Shown: positions 23,972 to 39,100 of the stretch, one piece after another | How the letters are laid out: each line of letters opens with the position of its first letter | Position numbering within the stretch: position 1 is the stretch's first letter | DNA from: Mytilus californianus | Lineage: Eukaryota; Mollusca; Bivalvia; Mytilida; Mytilidae | Reading direction: 5' to 3' | NCBI RefSeq assembly: GCF_021869535.1 | Contig: NW_026262712.1 | Coordinates: 65,938,100 to 66,002,099, forward strand | Length of the DNA stretch: 64,000 bases | The notes under the pieces: model-generated | Databases searched by the model: none | What the model saw: the letters and a program-made list of their open reading frames with translations, nothing else | What the model was told of the DNA's origin: nothing | Program-made: the position numbers and the translations under genes

Positions 23972-24159
23972 TCACACACTATATCTAGTCCGACCGTACC
24001 TATCTTGTCCCTGGCAGTACTCATTATATATCAGTTTAAATAAAAACAAATGGAATATAATTATAAGGAATGCTAAAGAAGCCCAAAATATTGTTGGAAG
24101 TCCTCCAAAATGGTGGCCATGTTTGTGTAACGCAATGACATGGTGTTCATGTGCTGGAG
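23972..24159 (-). CDS. KIAA2013: KIAA2013 homolog, last exon (C-terminal membrane segment)
   Basis: 188 nt from a TTTTTTCAG acceptor to the TGA at 23972-23974. It encodes a His-rich linker ([17 protein letters not shown]), then a hydrophobic segment beginning [15 protein letters not shown] and running into [13 protein letters not shown], and a short basic tail ending RTRYSV. The [13 protein letters not shown] block is identical to the human protein as I remember it. The His-rich linker looks lineage-specific. Confidence 0.92.
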
Positions 24160-27100
24160 CTGAAAAAAAAACATAAAAAATGAATCTTAGGTGGTAAATT
24201 TATGTCAAGAACCTATTCAGGCGAATCCTCAGTTTTAATTTGTACTTTTTCTTCTTAATCCATTTATGAAATTTGAACATGGACAAACTACTGTTTCCTA
24301 TATTTACAGGTAAAATATATCTTTGGATGAAATATACTTGATAAGAATAATAATACTGATTTTAAATATGTAATCTGAGCCATACAGCATAAAAAACATC
24401 ACATTAGTTTCTGAATTTAAAGTACATAGATACTCTAAATAAAGATTTATTACATCATGTTCATCTTTATGTTTTAATATAATACAAATGCATATTGTTC
24501 AGTCTGTTTATATCACATCTTTTCCAAACTCAGGGTGATAAAGAGCTTAACATATCGTTTAGACACTTATTTATTGATTTTTTGAGATGACTGTTGTGTT
24601 TTGTTGCTGTTGGGTTGCTGTCTCATTGACATATATCCTACATCTCCTTTTATTTATATTACTTATGTTTTGATGAATTTAGAAGTCAAACTAACATATT
24701 GAATTGTTCACAACTTCTTTAGATTCAGGGCAATTAAGAGCTTGACATATTGCAAAGACACTTGACTGTTGATAGAGGCTGTATGTTGACATTTGCTGTT
24801 TTGTATCCTTGTCTCATTGATGAATACCCAACAACTCCTTTTAACCATGTAATATAAATCATTACCTTCTTTAATCTCCTTGACATGTATTGTGTGTTTG
24901 AGTTCCTCCATGTGTTGTTTATCAGCTGTTATATACAGGATGGAAGTTAATGGTTCAGTCCTCTTCACAGGAAACTGAACTACCTCTTTACTGAAAAAGA
25001 TAGATGACATTTCTGATGTATTTTTTTATGTATCTGGACATATTACTGATTTAACCCCTTTTACGTTATTTAATACCAATAAGTCAGGTTATCAACATCT
25101 AGCAATGATTTCTTCTACAATCATTGATTGGGATTATCGTTAACTTACAGTGAGGTACAAGTTTTGGCTAGGTGTTGAAGTCCTTACTGTGACTTTGAGA
25201 TAGAGGAGAACACTTAAAGCCCTATTCCTTTTCTTTGGGTTTTGTCAAGTGCATGAGATATTTGTGTGTCATGAATCAATATTCTATATCCTTCTTTTCC
25301 ATTTCTGCATTGTAGTCATATACTGTTCAACCATTGTTAAACAATATCATTTATCATGTTTAGCCTTTTTATATATGTGTATTTACTTCTGTCTTTGTTT
25401 TTCTTTTCCCAAGAATTTAAGATCATACAAATCTTTATCCTTAAAATTTAAATACTCTTGTAAGATTTGAATTGCATTAAATTTTAGCTCCTAATGACCG
25501 ATTTTTATTGGGAATGAACAACTTAGTATGGAATATTTATTTTCTTGGGAGAAATTAATACTGATACAAGAAGTTTCATTTCAATTCAGCAATAAGTGTG
25601 TACTTTATACAAAAATAAAGAATATATATACAAGGCCAATGCAATTAATTTTGCAAATAAAATTACACAAAATTAAGAGTTTCAACTAAAAATATGTACG
25701 ATCCTCGTTTCATAAATTCATAATATTGAGCAAACTCATGTTTAATCTTTTTTTTTTAAATCTTTTTTTGTAAGTATCCACTGGTCATGCTGGTAGAATA
25801 AAAGAACCTTTTCAAATTTTTTCTGGACTTTTGAGCAGCTGTGCAAATACTATTAAAAACAAATTTCTACATGCAAAATGATCACATCATTATTTCTTTT
25901 GAAATTCCCTTGATACTAGCAATGATCTGCCATGTACACTTCATTTTTTTCATGATTTATAAGACCAATAATGAAGACAAAATAAATATTGATACACTCA
26001 CAAATTGGCAAAAACATGGGCATTTTTTAAAACAAAATCTATTCAATTTCATATATCATATTATACCTTAAAGCAATGGGTGCATCTATACATCCAGCAT
26101 CACAGGCATAATATGGGCGATCATTTCTATCTAAAGATACACGTATGACAGCCTTATTGTCATTGCCTACTATCACAGATATGTTCACATGTGTATTGTT
26201 GCCATAGTTAAGTCTATGGAATAATAAGTCTCTATGGAGATCCTTTGGTTCCATGGACATCTCCAAATGGTTGTCGTCAAATCTTAATCCACCAAGACTA
26301 AGTAGTATGGCTTGTAATACTCCTTCAGCACCTTATAAAATTTTAAATGAATAGCTTCAGCGACATGTTTCATTGAAATATAAAATTTCAAATGGATAGC
26401 TTCAGGGACATGTTTCATTGAAATATAAAATTTCAAATGGATAGCTTCAGCGACATGTTTCATTGAAATATAAAAATTTGGAATAAGTTACATCTTTTGG
26501 TTTTGTGTCATTGGTATATACCCTACATATCCTTTTACTCATGTTTTTTCATATTTTACAAGTATTATTTTATTGTTTTTATTTTATGTTGTTGCCTGCT
26601 TGACATTCACTGATGCTGTCTTTATATAATAATAAAACATAAATAACAAATAGATTAAAAAAACATTGACAGAAATTTATTTCAGCAATGTACTTTTTTT
26701 TTGTGCAAAACACAAAAAAAACCAAAATGTATGCTATTCTATGCTATATTTACTTAAATAAACTGAAGAAATTTAAAACTGTTTTGCAGCTTCTGAATCG
26801 TCATAATGTGTAGTTGTTGCCAAAATGAAAAATATGTTATGTTGCATTTGCTTTTATTAATTTCCTGCAATCTTCAAAAATGGCTGCAGTCATACAGTCA
26901 TGGCAAATAAGAATCTGTTATGACCAGCAAGTTTTGAATGAAAATAACATCAAAAGTAAAAGTTTGAAGACTGTGATAAAATGATAGAGGTATGCTCAGA
27001 AGTAAAATCATATTTGGCAATGACAGTCTTTAGCTTGCTGTGTTCTGTTGGTCTTACCTCAATGAAAAGACAATTCAGTAACTCCCTAGACGTCTAACAA

Positions 27101-30100
27101 AGGTGTTAAGGTTGTTGTGATGTTGCATATTATTCAATGTTTCAATAGTATTTTATCAACAGCCTCTACCAAACATGATGTAATGTTTTAAATGTACCTG
27201 CTCTGACAATAATATTACATCCTTTCTTCTCTAATGTGATCATCCATGTAGAGGTCACATCAGCAATGTCTTCCTCATCTTTTATCTCTGACCATAATGT
27301 TTCAGAATAAAACCTAATGTAAAGATTTTTTTTATTCCAAAAAAATTGGAGCCAAACATTTGATAAAAAAAAATTTCAATAAAATATTTTTTTGAAAAAA
27401 TGAAAAAAATATTTTTTTCAATTTTAAACTTCTGTGTTATACATGTCCATAAAAAAAGTACTAAAATAGAAAATACTTATTTGTTACTTTTAAAACATTA
27501 AAATTACTGTTCCATATAATAAAACTAATGAAAGAAAAACTACAATCAACACACTAGAACTTACAATAAGAAGTTGATTACATCACACATATCTGAAAAA
27601 TGAAACTTTTATAATACACTAGATCTTGCAAAATGCTTCATCTTTAAAATGTAAAGTGTTCGAAACTTACAATAATGTGTGACCTCCATAACATCTATCT
27701 GGATAATGTAAAGTTTTCTGGATCTTTGACTTTTCCTCAATGGTCGTACTCAGCTCATGTAACGGAGCCTGAATGTTACTGAGGACATAGTATATTGTAG
27801 TGTTGATTTTATCTCCATTCAAGGAACCAGTTGCCTTGGAATTACTGATACCAAATCCACTTTTCCATATCTTGAATAAAAGCATAATTTGTACATGCAG
27901 AAATATGACTTCCAACACAAGATTATGTGATTCACAAACGACAGACAAATAAAACACAATGAAATCCTAGGAGATAGGATTTGATTATGCAATCACACAT
28001 TTTACATCATGAGTGATCATTAGCAAGGGAAATCAGTTGAAAATGCTGCAACACTAGAACATAGTAATTTATTCAATCATATATAACTAAATTTTATGAA
28101 TTCTTCTTCCTATTTTTTGGTGAAAATAGTTTATTCTCTATAAAAAATGAGTTTGTCGCAGATTCATTTTTATAATATTTCATAACTCCATAACCATGAT
28201 AATAGGTTTTAAAATATATCTGCTTTACATATTCTTTAATTGCTTACTAATTATGTAAACCAGATTTAAAATTGCATAGATTGTGTATATTCTAAATTTC
28301 TTTTATATTGTGTTATCTTCTTGTGAAAAAATGCAACACAACAATAAAGAATCATGTTCACTTAAAAGCTATGATAAACTGTTGACACAGAGGTATGTCT
28401 CGTCTGTATATGTAATTTTGATAGTAAAATGCAAATGTTCAAATTAAAATTATAATACTTTGAAATGTACTTTATGCAAAGTATTAAATGAACCATGACT
28501 GAAGGTACAGTGCCCAAATAATTTGTGGAATAAGATATGCCAATGCTAATACAACTGCATTCCATATATCATTGACTTATCATTAGATGCTCCCCCAAAC
28601 TGACCTAATCACTAACTTTAACATGTAAACTATGCAAAAGTTTCAAAGAAAATAGACCATAACTGAGGGAAATAATCTCCATGGAAATGGGAAGTGCCAA
28701 TGTTGATACAACTGAAAAACAACTATCATTGGTGGTTTCCCTTAGACTGACCTTATCACAAACTTGAAAAAATTGTTGATGCTGCCACTGGAAATGGCAT
28801 ACCTAGTTCTTTTTTTTCAACTTTCAAGGCAAGAAAAAAATTGTGCTAGAGTCAGCCAGTAAACATGGTAAAGATTGAACAATATATAGATAGACAGTAT
28901 ACAGGTATTCAGTGGTTATCTCTATTCTAGGGTTTATTTTCCTGTCCTATCTATAGTGTGTTAACACTAGTCTTGTTTATTGTTGAAAACTTCATATTGA
29001 CCTTGTTTTTGTGTCATAGGGTTGCTATCTCATTGACTTTTACTCCCACTTCTCTTTTTATTCAGAACATTGAGTTCTGCATCAGTTTTCATTCATGCAG
29101 ATCAACAACAAAATAATTCCTCATTTTGAAAAGATTCAAAAACCTTATGACTTCTTATTGTCTAAAATTGCAACTTACATCTCTCCAAACTTTAATATGC
29201 TCTTCTCTAAGTGATGCATAATCTATCTTCAAAACTGACTCCAAGAGCTAAAAATTTTCAAAAGCTAGAAGTTGAAGTAAATAAATATGATGCTGTACGC
29301 ATTGAAACATAATAATGATGTTTTATTAGCTATAGAGCAATTTGAATATAAGCATACGAGAAACTAAAGTTAAACTTTCTTTGGCAAAGTTGACCATATA
29401 TGAATTTGGCTATTCTTTGTAGGTCCCTTTCAGTTAAATAGCTCTAAAACTTTTCAGCATATTTATACATCCTTGGCTTTCAAATGTTAGGGTTTGAGTG
29501 TCCTTGATGATGGTAAATCGGGAAAAAGGCTTTCGATGAATGAAATTTATAAAGTCTTATTTCATTTACTAAGTTCTAACTTAGAAAATAAGTACATGTA
29601 TAATGAATCTGATATTCACTTGCTGGCATATAAACATTAAAAAATATCAGTTGATAACATTATTCAATGAAAAAATTAGGGCATATACAATCTATTATTT
29701 ACTTTTAAAATGTCTTCCTTTTCCAAAAAAATGGTCTACTGACTTGTATTCATTGATTCAAAATAACCTAACATATGTTTAAACGTTTGAAAAAAATGAC
29801 AACTGGTCAAAGGAAGACAACTTTTTTTTTCCTTTGGACACTTTTGAAAAATTCCACCAGAATTTATTTTAGATGTCATGAACTTTTTTTATCCACTGTT
29901 TTATATTTCACAAATCATAATGGAATAAAATATAACTTCTCATAATATAGAAAATAAAGGAAATAGAAAACCCTAAGTGTCTGACCTATTTGTAAATTTT
30001 GAAGGATGTATATAAAGGTCACCCTCGGATCAGGGAGAACTGACCTTTTGAAAAGTAACCTTTAAATTGAGGTTCAAAAATGCATAGGTAAAATAACAGT

Positions 30101-33100
30101 GGGACAGGAAGGTGGTGGTCTGACAAGACAGGTTTTTGCTTAATAGAGGTGACCTTTATGGCAGGTTTGGCTGTATATAAAATAAATGTGTACCTGATCC
30201 ACACTCCTCTGTAGGTGTTCTGGTGCCTTTGACTTTAAATCGACAGGTTGTGAATAATTAACTGCTGTTACTACATGGAATCTAACAGACCTTAAATATT
30301 GCAATTAAAATATTGTAATTAAAATATTGATGATAAAGCTATTAAAATTAACAGGAAAATATCTATCCTAAATTTTCAAATGACTTTTTTTTTTTTTTAG
30401 TTTTATGTTACTGTTTCTTTTATGTTTTTGATTTTTGTTTTTTATTCCTTTTTAACAAATCTGCAGTCTTTTTTTCTTTTCTACGTGCAAATTTTCATTG
30501 AATTGTGTACATTATTAACGTAAGAGATTTAATGTTTCAGTACTGGATTCTTCTAGTATTATGCAGGTATGATATTTAAAAAAAAAATAATAGAAACACA
30601 ACATTATTTCAAGAATTTTTCATGTCATGCTTTTCAGAAAAATGGGTGCATGAGTATAAGAGAGTTCAGCTATGAGGAGTAAATTTTCACAAAAATTTGA
30701 ACCTGGTATTCTGCTTTTCGTGTTTTCTTGTCTCAATAAAAAAGTGTCTACCAAAATATCATCTTTCACTAATGTCTCTGATTGTCTTAGCATCAATATG
30801 GTCAAAATTGACAATTACCTATACAAAAAAGAGTGGTCTATCCAAACTACATCATATGGTTTGTCTTGTCCTCAATATACTAACTCAGAATAATTCACTC
30901 AATCAACTGCTATGACAATTTAAAAATCCCTCCTTTCCTCTTGCAATTAAAATATTCCCATTAGATTACAAAAATATATAGACCGTCCTATAACCATCCA
31001 GTCAGTAAACTCAAGGATCAGTTAAACTTCAGCTTATTAAAAACTAATGTTGTTATGTTATTTTTCGTAATTTTCTTACTTTCCAGCTTTGATGGCTACA
31101 GAAGGACCAATTTTAACTGTTGCTATAGCAATGTGTACTTTGTACTTTGAATCTGGTATCAGGATGACTCCCTGAGTTGATGTATACTCCACAGACATTC
31201 CTGTTGCATCTGTAGTACTGCAAAAACAAATATTTGTACTTTGGATTCAGTATTATTCAATGGATACCAATTTTCATGTATATCGTGAGTAAAGGTGAAC
31301 CACTAATTTAAAGGTTCAACAAAACACAAGTTTTCTATAGGCAGTATGCAGATTTTGGCAAAACCTCAATATCAAATATCAATGAAATTACAATGTTTCC
31401 TCAATCCACAAAAATTGGTACCCATGAAATATATATGAAGCCACAGTATTTCAAGTTGCACTATGATGGCTGCAATTAATTCATTAATTGAATTATTATT
31501 AGTATATAGTAATACAAAGTTGATCTCATGTTTACTCTGAGTTGAAAATGTGATAGATATGAAAAAAATATAGACAAAAAAATACAGTAAAAACAATGAA
31601 TTGTGTGATAGAATTAGAGGGCAATGCTCTTGACATAAGAAAGCTGCTTCACTAAGAAAATATTACATTTCAAACTATACATGTAAAAATGCAACAACCT
31701 CTCAACCTCTCAACATAATAATCAATGGTTATAGGTGAATCACGAACTCAAATGATCAACAAAGTACACATTTTTCTATAGGCTTGTATGCAAACTTTTG
31801 TAATTTTGTAATTATCCACTTCATTAGAATTTTCCCTTAATCCATGAAAATTGGTACAAACAAAAAATAAATGAAATGAATCGACAATATATTATTGGTT
31901 CTTCTTGATCAGCACATACATATACATGAAGAAAAAAAACATGGTGCTCACCAATTAAAGAGTTGTTAGCTCAACTCTAAAACATGATCCAATGATGTAT
32001 GTGTCCACTAGTATCTTAGATCAGCTGTTCATATATAATATAATATTACATGTATAGTTACCTAGCTTTACTAACTTTGGCATCCTTCAACTGTGTCTCA
32101 CCAATCTGGTCTAAATTTACTACCACTGAGTTTTTCTACAGAAAAGGTAAAGTTCTTGTTAATAATATATTCAACTTTCACTACAACTGTGAATGATACC
32201 ATTGTTGGTAATCAAGGAACTAGAACTTTTTGAATCAATTCTCTTATATTTTTAGGACTGGAAAGTTGGGGTAATTTTTTTCCAAACTGCCAAATTTATA
32301 CCAAAAGTCCCAACATAAACAAACCTGTGTCAGCTGTTTTAAAAAACAGTCTGAAATATCTAAAATTTCATACCTATTTTTTCCGAAAGCATTTAAGAAT
32401 GATTTGTGGCATGCATCAGCTCAAAATTTAAAAAAAAATTTAACGCTTAAAAATTGCTTATTCCTCCTACTTTCAATTATGAGAGATGAAATAAAAACCT
32501 GAAGTTTAAGTTGATTATAAAATATAAATGGAACCCACCTGATTTATGATACAGGTTACTTCTGTTTATCAAAATGACAGAAATCAACAAATGTTTAAAT
32601 CCATATACTTGTATTCCGTGATTTTGCTAGCGCTCGTCACTTTCAATTATGAGAGATGAAATAAAAACCTGAAGTTTAAGTTGATTATAAAATATAAATG
32701 GAACCCACCTGATTTATGATACAGGTTACTTCTGTTTATCAAAATGACAGAAATCAACAAATGTTTAAATCCATATACTTGTATTCCGTGATTTTGCTAG
32801 TGCTCGTCACTTTCGTAATTTACGAAACTGTTTTCAAAATGACGAAAGTATTTCAAATCAATTTCGTCACTTAAATTTGGAAAGTGTAAAAATATTTTCG
32901 CATGAAAATACCTGAATTCTACCTGTATTACATGTTTCTGACAAGTTTATGACCCTCAGCTAATTAACATTTTCAACAGGTGTTATAAAGTTGTGTTTAC
33001 AGCTAATCCGCTTATCGCCATTGGATGGGTCACTAATCCAGTTAATTATTTTCCCCAGTAAAATTAGTCAGTCTGCATTTTAATTTCAATATTTCTCAAG

Positions 33101-36100
33101 GCCAACGACCACAATTTGCAGTTCGCTTGTCATAGTTTCGTCATTTGAACAAAATTGTTTTCCCCCGGACAATTCGCTTTATAATTTCAATATTTCTAAA
33201 ACGATCAGTCAAATCCTGCAATTAGTCCTTCAAAGTCTGACAAAGATGTATAGTTAGTAATATACATACATCCTTGGTCCCTTGCTGTTACCCCAAATAA
33301 TGTTGATTTTCATCTCGCGCAAAAGTGACTAAAGCCCTCAAAATCCTAGCTTAAACCCTGCTTGTATTAATATGATTGACAATATTTCACATTGGCATTT
33401 CTCTTATATAATCAAGAAAAGTATTTCTTCAAATGTTTTGTACATACACTAGGATTTCTGATTTTGATATCTTGAACTAATATAGAAGGTCTAGTCCTAC
33501 TGGCATAAACCAAGGATTCTACTGTAAGGCAGTTACTCCTCCACCCTTTGTCCTGAAAAAAGTATAATAAAATCATTCGTGCTTAAACTTACAGTACAAC
33601 CAGTGATTTCCCCATCAAAGCTTTTATAGATGAGGAATAAAATTTAAGCATGGTGAGGATTTACCATTCTTTGATGTTTAGAGAAAAAAACATATCAGTA
33701 AAAGTAATCTGGGAAAATACTTTCATTAGGATACTTTCATTACATTTGTCTGAAATACAAATATAAAGAGTAAATAATCTTGGACTTCACATCTTAAAAT
33801 ATACTTCTTAGTCCTCTTTCTATTTGTACAATGATGTAAAATTGAAAAGAAAAGTTGTTTCTGGTATAAATGTTAATGACCCCATCATTTTAACTTCAAG
33901 TGACCAAGTTTTCTTTTAATGCGGTTTGTCAAAGTTATTATCTATAAACTCTTTCTTGCTTGAATATGCAACAATGTTTTAATTACTTTGCACTGAGGCA
34001 TTTAATTTCATAAAAAATATATATATTTTAGAAATACATGTATAACATCAAATGTAATATAAATGATTTGTGTTCAAAATGTGTAAATACAAACTTACAA
34101 CTTCAAAACACTGTATCTTTTCTGCTATTCCATGATGAATATTTAACACTGTTGCATCTGTAATTGATATATCAGAAATAAAAACACATTAAGGACATGA
34201 AGGACAGTGGTCTTAATACATGTAAAACAGAAATGGCACATTAATCAAAACTGGAAAAGAAATACATGGGAACAATATGTAAATCCAATTGGTGTAAAAT
34301 GAAAAACACTGTTAGAATAGGCAGAACTTTGCGAAGCAAAAAATTACAAAAGTTGTAAAGGGTTCCATGAAGTTCTGTGTCTTTCCTGTGCTTTCTGCTG
34401 TCAGTTTAAAAGTGTAATGTTGACAGCCAAAACTTAATATAAGTCCATTATTCAGTAAACAACTGAAAAAGAAAAAAAATCAGTTGCTATTTCTAAATTG
34501 TAAAGAAGCATTGATTTGCTCAAGTTTCATATCATTTCATGAAGGTTTAACAAAATTATTGATGTCTAAAAAATTTAATATAAAACATGAAACACTTACC
34601 CTTTGAAATATAGTCATCCAAATGTGCAGTGACTATAGGATAATATTTGACAGGTAATGACAAAGCCCTGTTTAGTCTGATGTACATTCCCTTCTCACTG
34701 TCCAAGGATACCGATACCTTTCCATTTCCTGGAAATTAAAATTAAGACTGTACAGAAAGATTCATTATCATTCTTAATCCAGGCCACAAATAGTGGATAG
34801 CTGGCCTTTTTTCATAAAACTTCACTCAGTACTCAGCTAAGTACAAAATATGTGCCTGAAGCACCAAATCGTGTACTTTGATTGGTTGATTTTTGAGTCT
34901 GAGTAAGATCATTATGCTTGAAACTTTTATGACCGCAAGGCCTGATATCCACATCAAGGCAACAGCTTTAGACTTCATTAACTAAACTGTAACAGCTGTT
35001 TTGATTGAAACCAATCATACAATACATGTAAGTAAGCCCTGTCCAGTCTTTCAAACAATATTCAGACAAATCAAGTGCCTTAAAAATTTAACATTGTTCA
35101 GCCATTTCACTTGCCATCAATATATTCTGATCTGTTGGGTCTTTTTCGGAATATTTAGCAGTCAGAGCTCTGACATAAACAAGTCAGAATAAAATGACTT
35201 CCATAGGTCAGATATAATTTGAAGTAAGTGTTGTCTCCCTTCTTGCACTCAATAGAATATGACTTGTACAGGTCAGTTTATGTCTCATAAAATGACTTCC
35301 ACAGGTCAGCTTTTGCACAAAATATTGTGACTGCATGAATATCTTCATATTTTAATAAGATTTATGCCCCTTTTTAATGCATTTTGACTTCGAGAGGTCA
35401 TTTTTGTTCTGATTTGAAGCAGTCATTACTACCACTTTGTTATCAATCTCCATAAAAATATGGTGATTACTAGTTTCGAATTAAAGAGTTTTAAAAAGTG
35501 GGGCTCATCTGACATCATACATTCTCCTTTCCAGAATCTAAACATAATATATTTATCTCATCACTTTCAATTATTTCAAAATACAAAGAAAAACCAGGTG
35601 AGAAAAAATGGATCATACAATTTTTTGAATATCAAAAGATTTACAAAATACAATATTGGATACATTTACTAGTACCATGACAATACTTCAAATCTTCCAA
35701 GGAAAAACAAGACACTTATTCATGATAAGACTATGTTTACTAATAAAAGATATATTCTCATCCACTTTAAGCTAAATGTATTAAGAGCAAAACATTTATT
35801 ATTTTAATATTTCATTGAGGTAAATACTGTTGTGCAAACTGACTCAAACAAGTCACATTATGTTCTGACTTACTAAACGTATTACAACTTTTAAGTCTAG
35901 TATTGTCATATTGATTAAAAAATGTATAGGTAAGCCAGATAAAAGACTGAGGAAATTAGGTCCCCATAAGTCACAATAATGAGGACTATAAACAAGTTTA
36001 TTTGGTATATTCAATATTAAATGTATTTTGTTTTAAACAGGTCAAATCATGTTCTGACTTAAAAGAGTCAGTCCTAAACTAAAATAAATTTATTGAAATA

Positions 36101-39100
36101 CTTAAGCTGGGCATTGCCATATGATATTAAATGAATGTATGGGAACGTCAGATAAAAGACACAGGAAATATATGTTAAGATCCCCTAAAATAAATAACCA
36201 TTTGACTTAATTGTTTCTAAAAATTTATCAAATAATAAACTCGAAAATGGCAGATTCAGAAGCAGTCTGAAAGCAAGGACTTTCTTGGATTAAAGGAAGT
36301 ACACCTAGCTTTGATTGGAAATTTTGTTCTGTAAACTGACTTTAACAGGTCAAATCATGTTCTGACCTGAAAGAGTCAGTCAAAACTAAACTTATTACAA
36401 CTTTTAAGTCTAGTATTGTCATATTGATTTAAAAATGTATGGGAGAGCCAGATAAAAAACAGAGGAAATAAGGTCCCCTAAAGTCACAATAATGAGGATT
36501 ATATAAAAAAGTTTATTTGGTATATTCAATATTTAAATGTATTTTGTTTTAAACAGGTCAAATTATGTTCTGACTTCAAAGAGTCAGTCAAAAACTATAC
36601 TTTAACTAATTATTGCAACTTCTAAGTCTGGCATTGTCATATGCATTTAAGAATGTATGGGAAAAACAGATAAAAGACACCCAATAATAAAGTCACAATA
36701 ATGAGGACTATAAAAAAAGTTTGTTTGGTATATGTAATATTCAAATGTATTTTGTTTACAATTTCATCAAATTATCTTAAAATTTTTTTCTATTTCTGTA
36801 TTTTCATGACTTTTTCTTTTCTGTCAAGTTAACACATGGAACTTTTGGTTGTAAAAAATATTATTTTAAAGACCATTTGACTGAATTGTTTCTAAAAAAA
36901 CTTATCAATTAACATGATTAATTAACTCAACAGTAGCAGATTCAGATAAAGGGGAAAAAAAGGGGGGGCTTAGAAGAAAGAAGACCTAGTTTTGATTGGA
37001 AATTTTGTTCTGTAAACTGACTTTAACAGGTCAAATCATTTTCTGACTTCAAAGAGTCAAACAAAACTAAACTAATTTCAACTTTTAAGTCTAGGATTTT
37101 CATATTGATTTTAAAATGTATGGGAAAGCCAGATAAAAGCCAGATGAAATAAGGTCCCCTTACGTCACAATAATGAGGACTATAAAAAAGTTTATTTGGT
37201 ATATTCAATATCAAATGCATTTTGTTTTTAAAGATTTTCATCAAATTATCTTAAAATTTTATTTTATTTCTGTATTTTCATGACTTTTCTTTTCTGTTAA
37301 GTTTACACATAGAACTTGTGGTTGCCAAAAAAAATAATATTTTAATAACCATTTGACTGAATTGATTCTAAAAAAACTTATCAATCAATTAACTCAACAG
37401 TAGCAGATTCATTTTTAGGGGGTGGGGGGCTTAGAGGAAGAACACCTAGCTTTGATTGGAAATTTTGTTCTGTAAACTGACTTTAACAGGTCAAATCATG
37501 TTCTGCTTTCAAAGAGTCAGTCAAAACTAAACTTATTAATACAACTTTTAAGTCTAGTATTGTCGTATTGATTTAAAAATGTATGGGAAAGCCAGATAAA
37601 AGACAGAGGAAATAAGGTCCCCTAAAGTCAAAATAATGAGGACTATAAAAAAGTTTATTTGGTATATTCAATATTAAATGTATTTTGTTTTAAACAGGTC
37701 AAATCATGTTCTGACTTAAAACAGTCAGTCCAAAACTAAGTTTATTGAAATTTTAAAGTTGGACACTTCCATATGATATTAATGAATGTATGAGAACGTC
37801 AGATAAAAGACATAGGAAATATATGTAAGATCCCCTAAAATGAATAACCAATTTGACTTAATTGTTTCTAAAAATTTATCAAATAATAAACTCAAAAATG
37901 GCAGATTCAGAAGCAGGGCTTAAAGGAAGTACACCTAGCTTTAATTGGAAATTTTGTTCTGCAAACTGACTTGAACAGGTCAAATTATGTTCTGACAAAT
38001 TGACTTAAACAGGTCAAATCATGTTCTGACTTTAAAAAATCAGTCAAAAACTAAATTTATTGAAATTTTTAAGTCAGGCATTGCCATATGATATTAATGA
38101 TATGTACGGAAACGTCAGATTAAATACACACGAAATACATGCAAGATCCTCTAAGATAAATAACCATTTGACTTAATTGTTTCTTAAAACTTATCAATTA
38201 ATAAACTCAACAGTGGCAGATTCAGAAGGGGACTTGAGGAAGAACACATAGCTTTGATTGGAAATTGTGTTCTGTAAACTGATTCAAGCAGGTCAAATCA
38301 TGTTCTGACTTATAAGAGTCTGTCAAACACTAAATGGATTGCAACTGTAACAGTCGGGCATTGTCATGATTGTGATGTGATTGTTAGAATGTATGGATAC
38401 AAGTAGGAAAAAAGATCACAAATATTAAGTCACAATTTTTAGAACTATATAAAAGTTTATTTGGTATATATTTGATATCTTAATATTTCATTGAGGTAAA
38501 TCCTGCTGTGCAAACTGACTTGAACAAGTCACATTATGTTCTGACTTCAAAGAGTCAGTCAAAAACTATACTTTTACTAATTATTGCAACTTTTAAGTCT
38601 GGAATTGTCATATGCATTTAAGAATGTATGGGAAAATCAGATAAAAGACACCCAATAATAAAGTCACAATAACGAGGACTATAAAAAAGTTTATTTGGTA
38701 TATTTAATATTCAAATGTATTTTGTTTACAAATTTCATCAAATTATCTTAAAATTTTATTCTATTTCTGCATTTTCGTGACTTTTTTTTCTGTTAAGTTA
38801 ACATATGGAACTTTTGGTTATAAAAAATATTATTTTAAAAACCATTTGACTGAATTGTTTCTAAATAAAACTTATCAATTAATTAACTCAACAGTAGCAG
38901 ATTCAGATTAGGGGGGGGGGGCTTAGAGGAAAAGACCAGTTTTGAATGGAAATTTTGTTCTGTAAACTGACTGTAACAGGTCAAATCATGTTCTGACTTC
39001 AAAGAGTCGAACAAACCTAAACTTATTACAACTTTTAAGTCTAGTATTGTCATATTGATTTAAAAATATATAGGTGAGCCAGATAAAAGACAGAGGAAAT

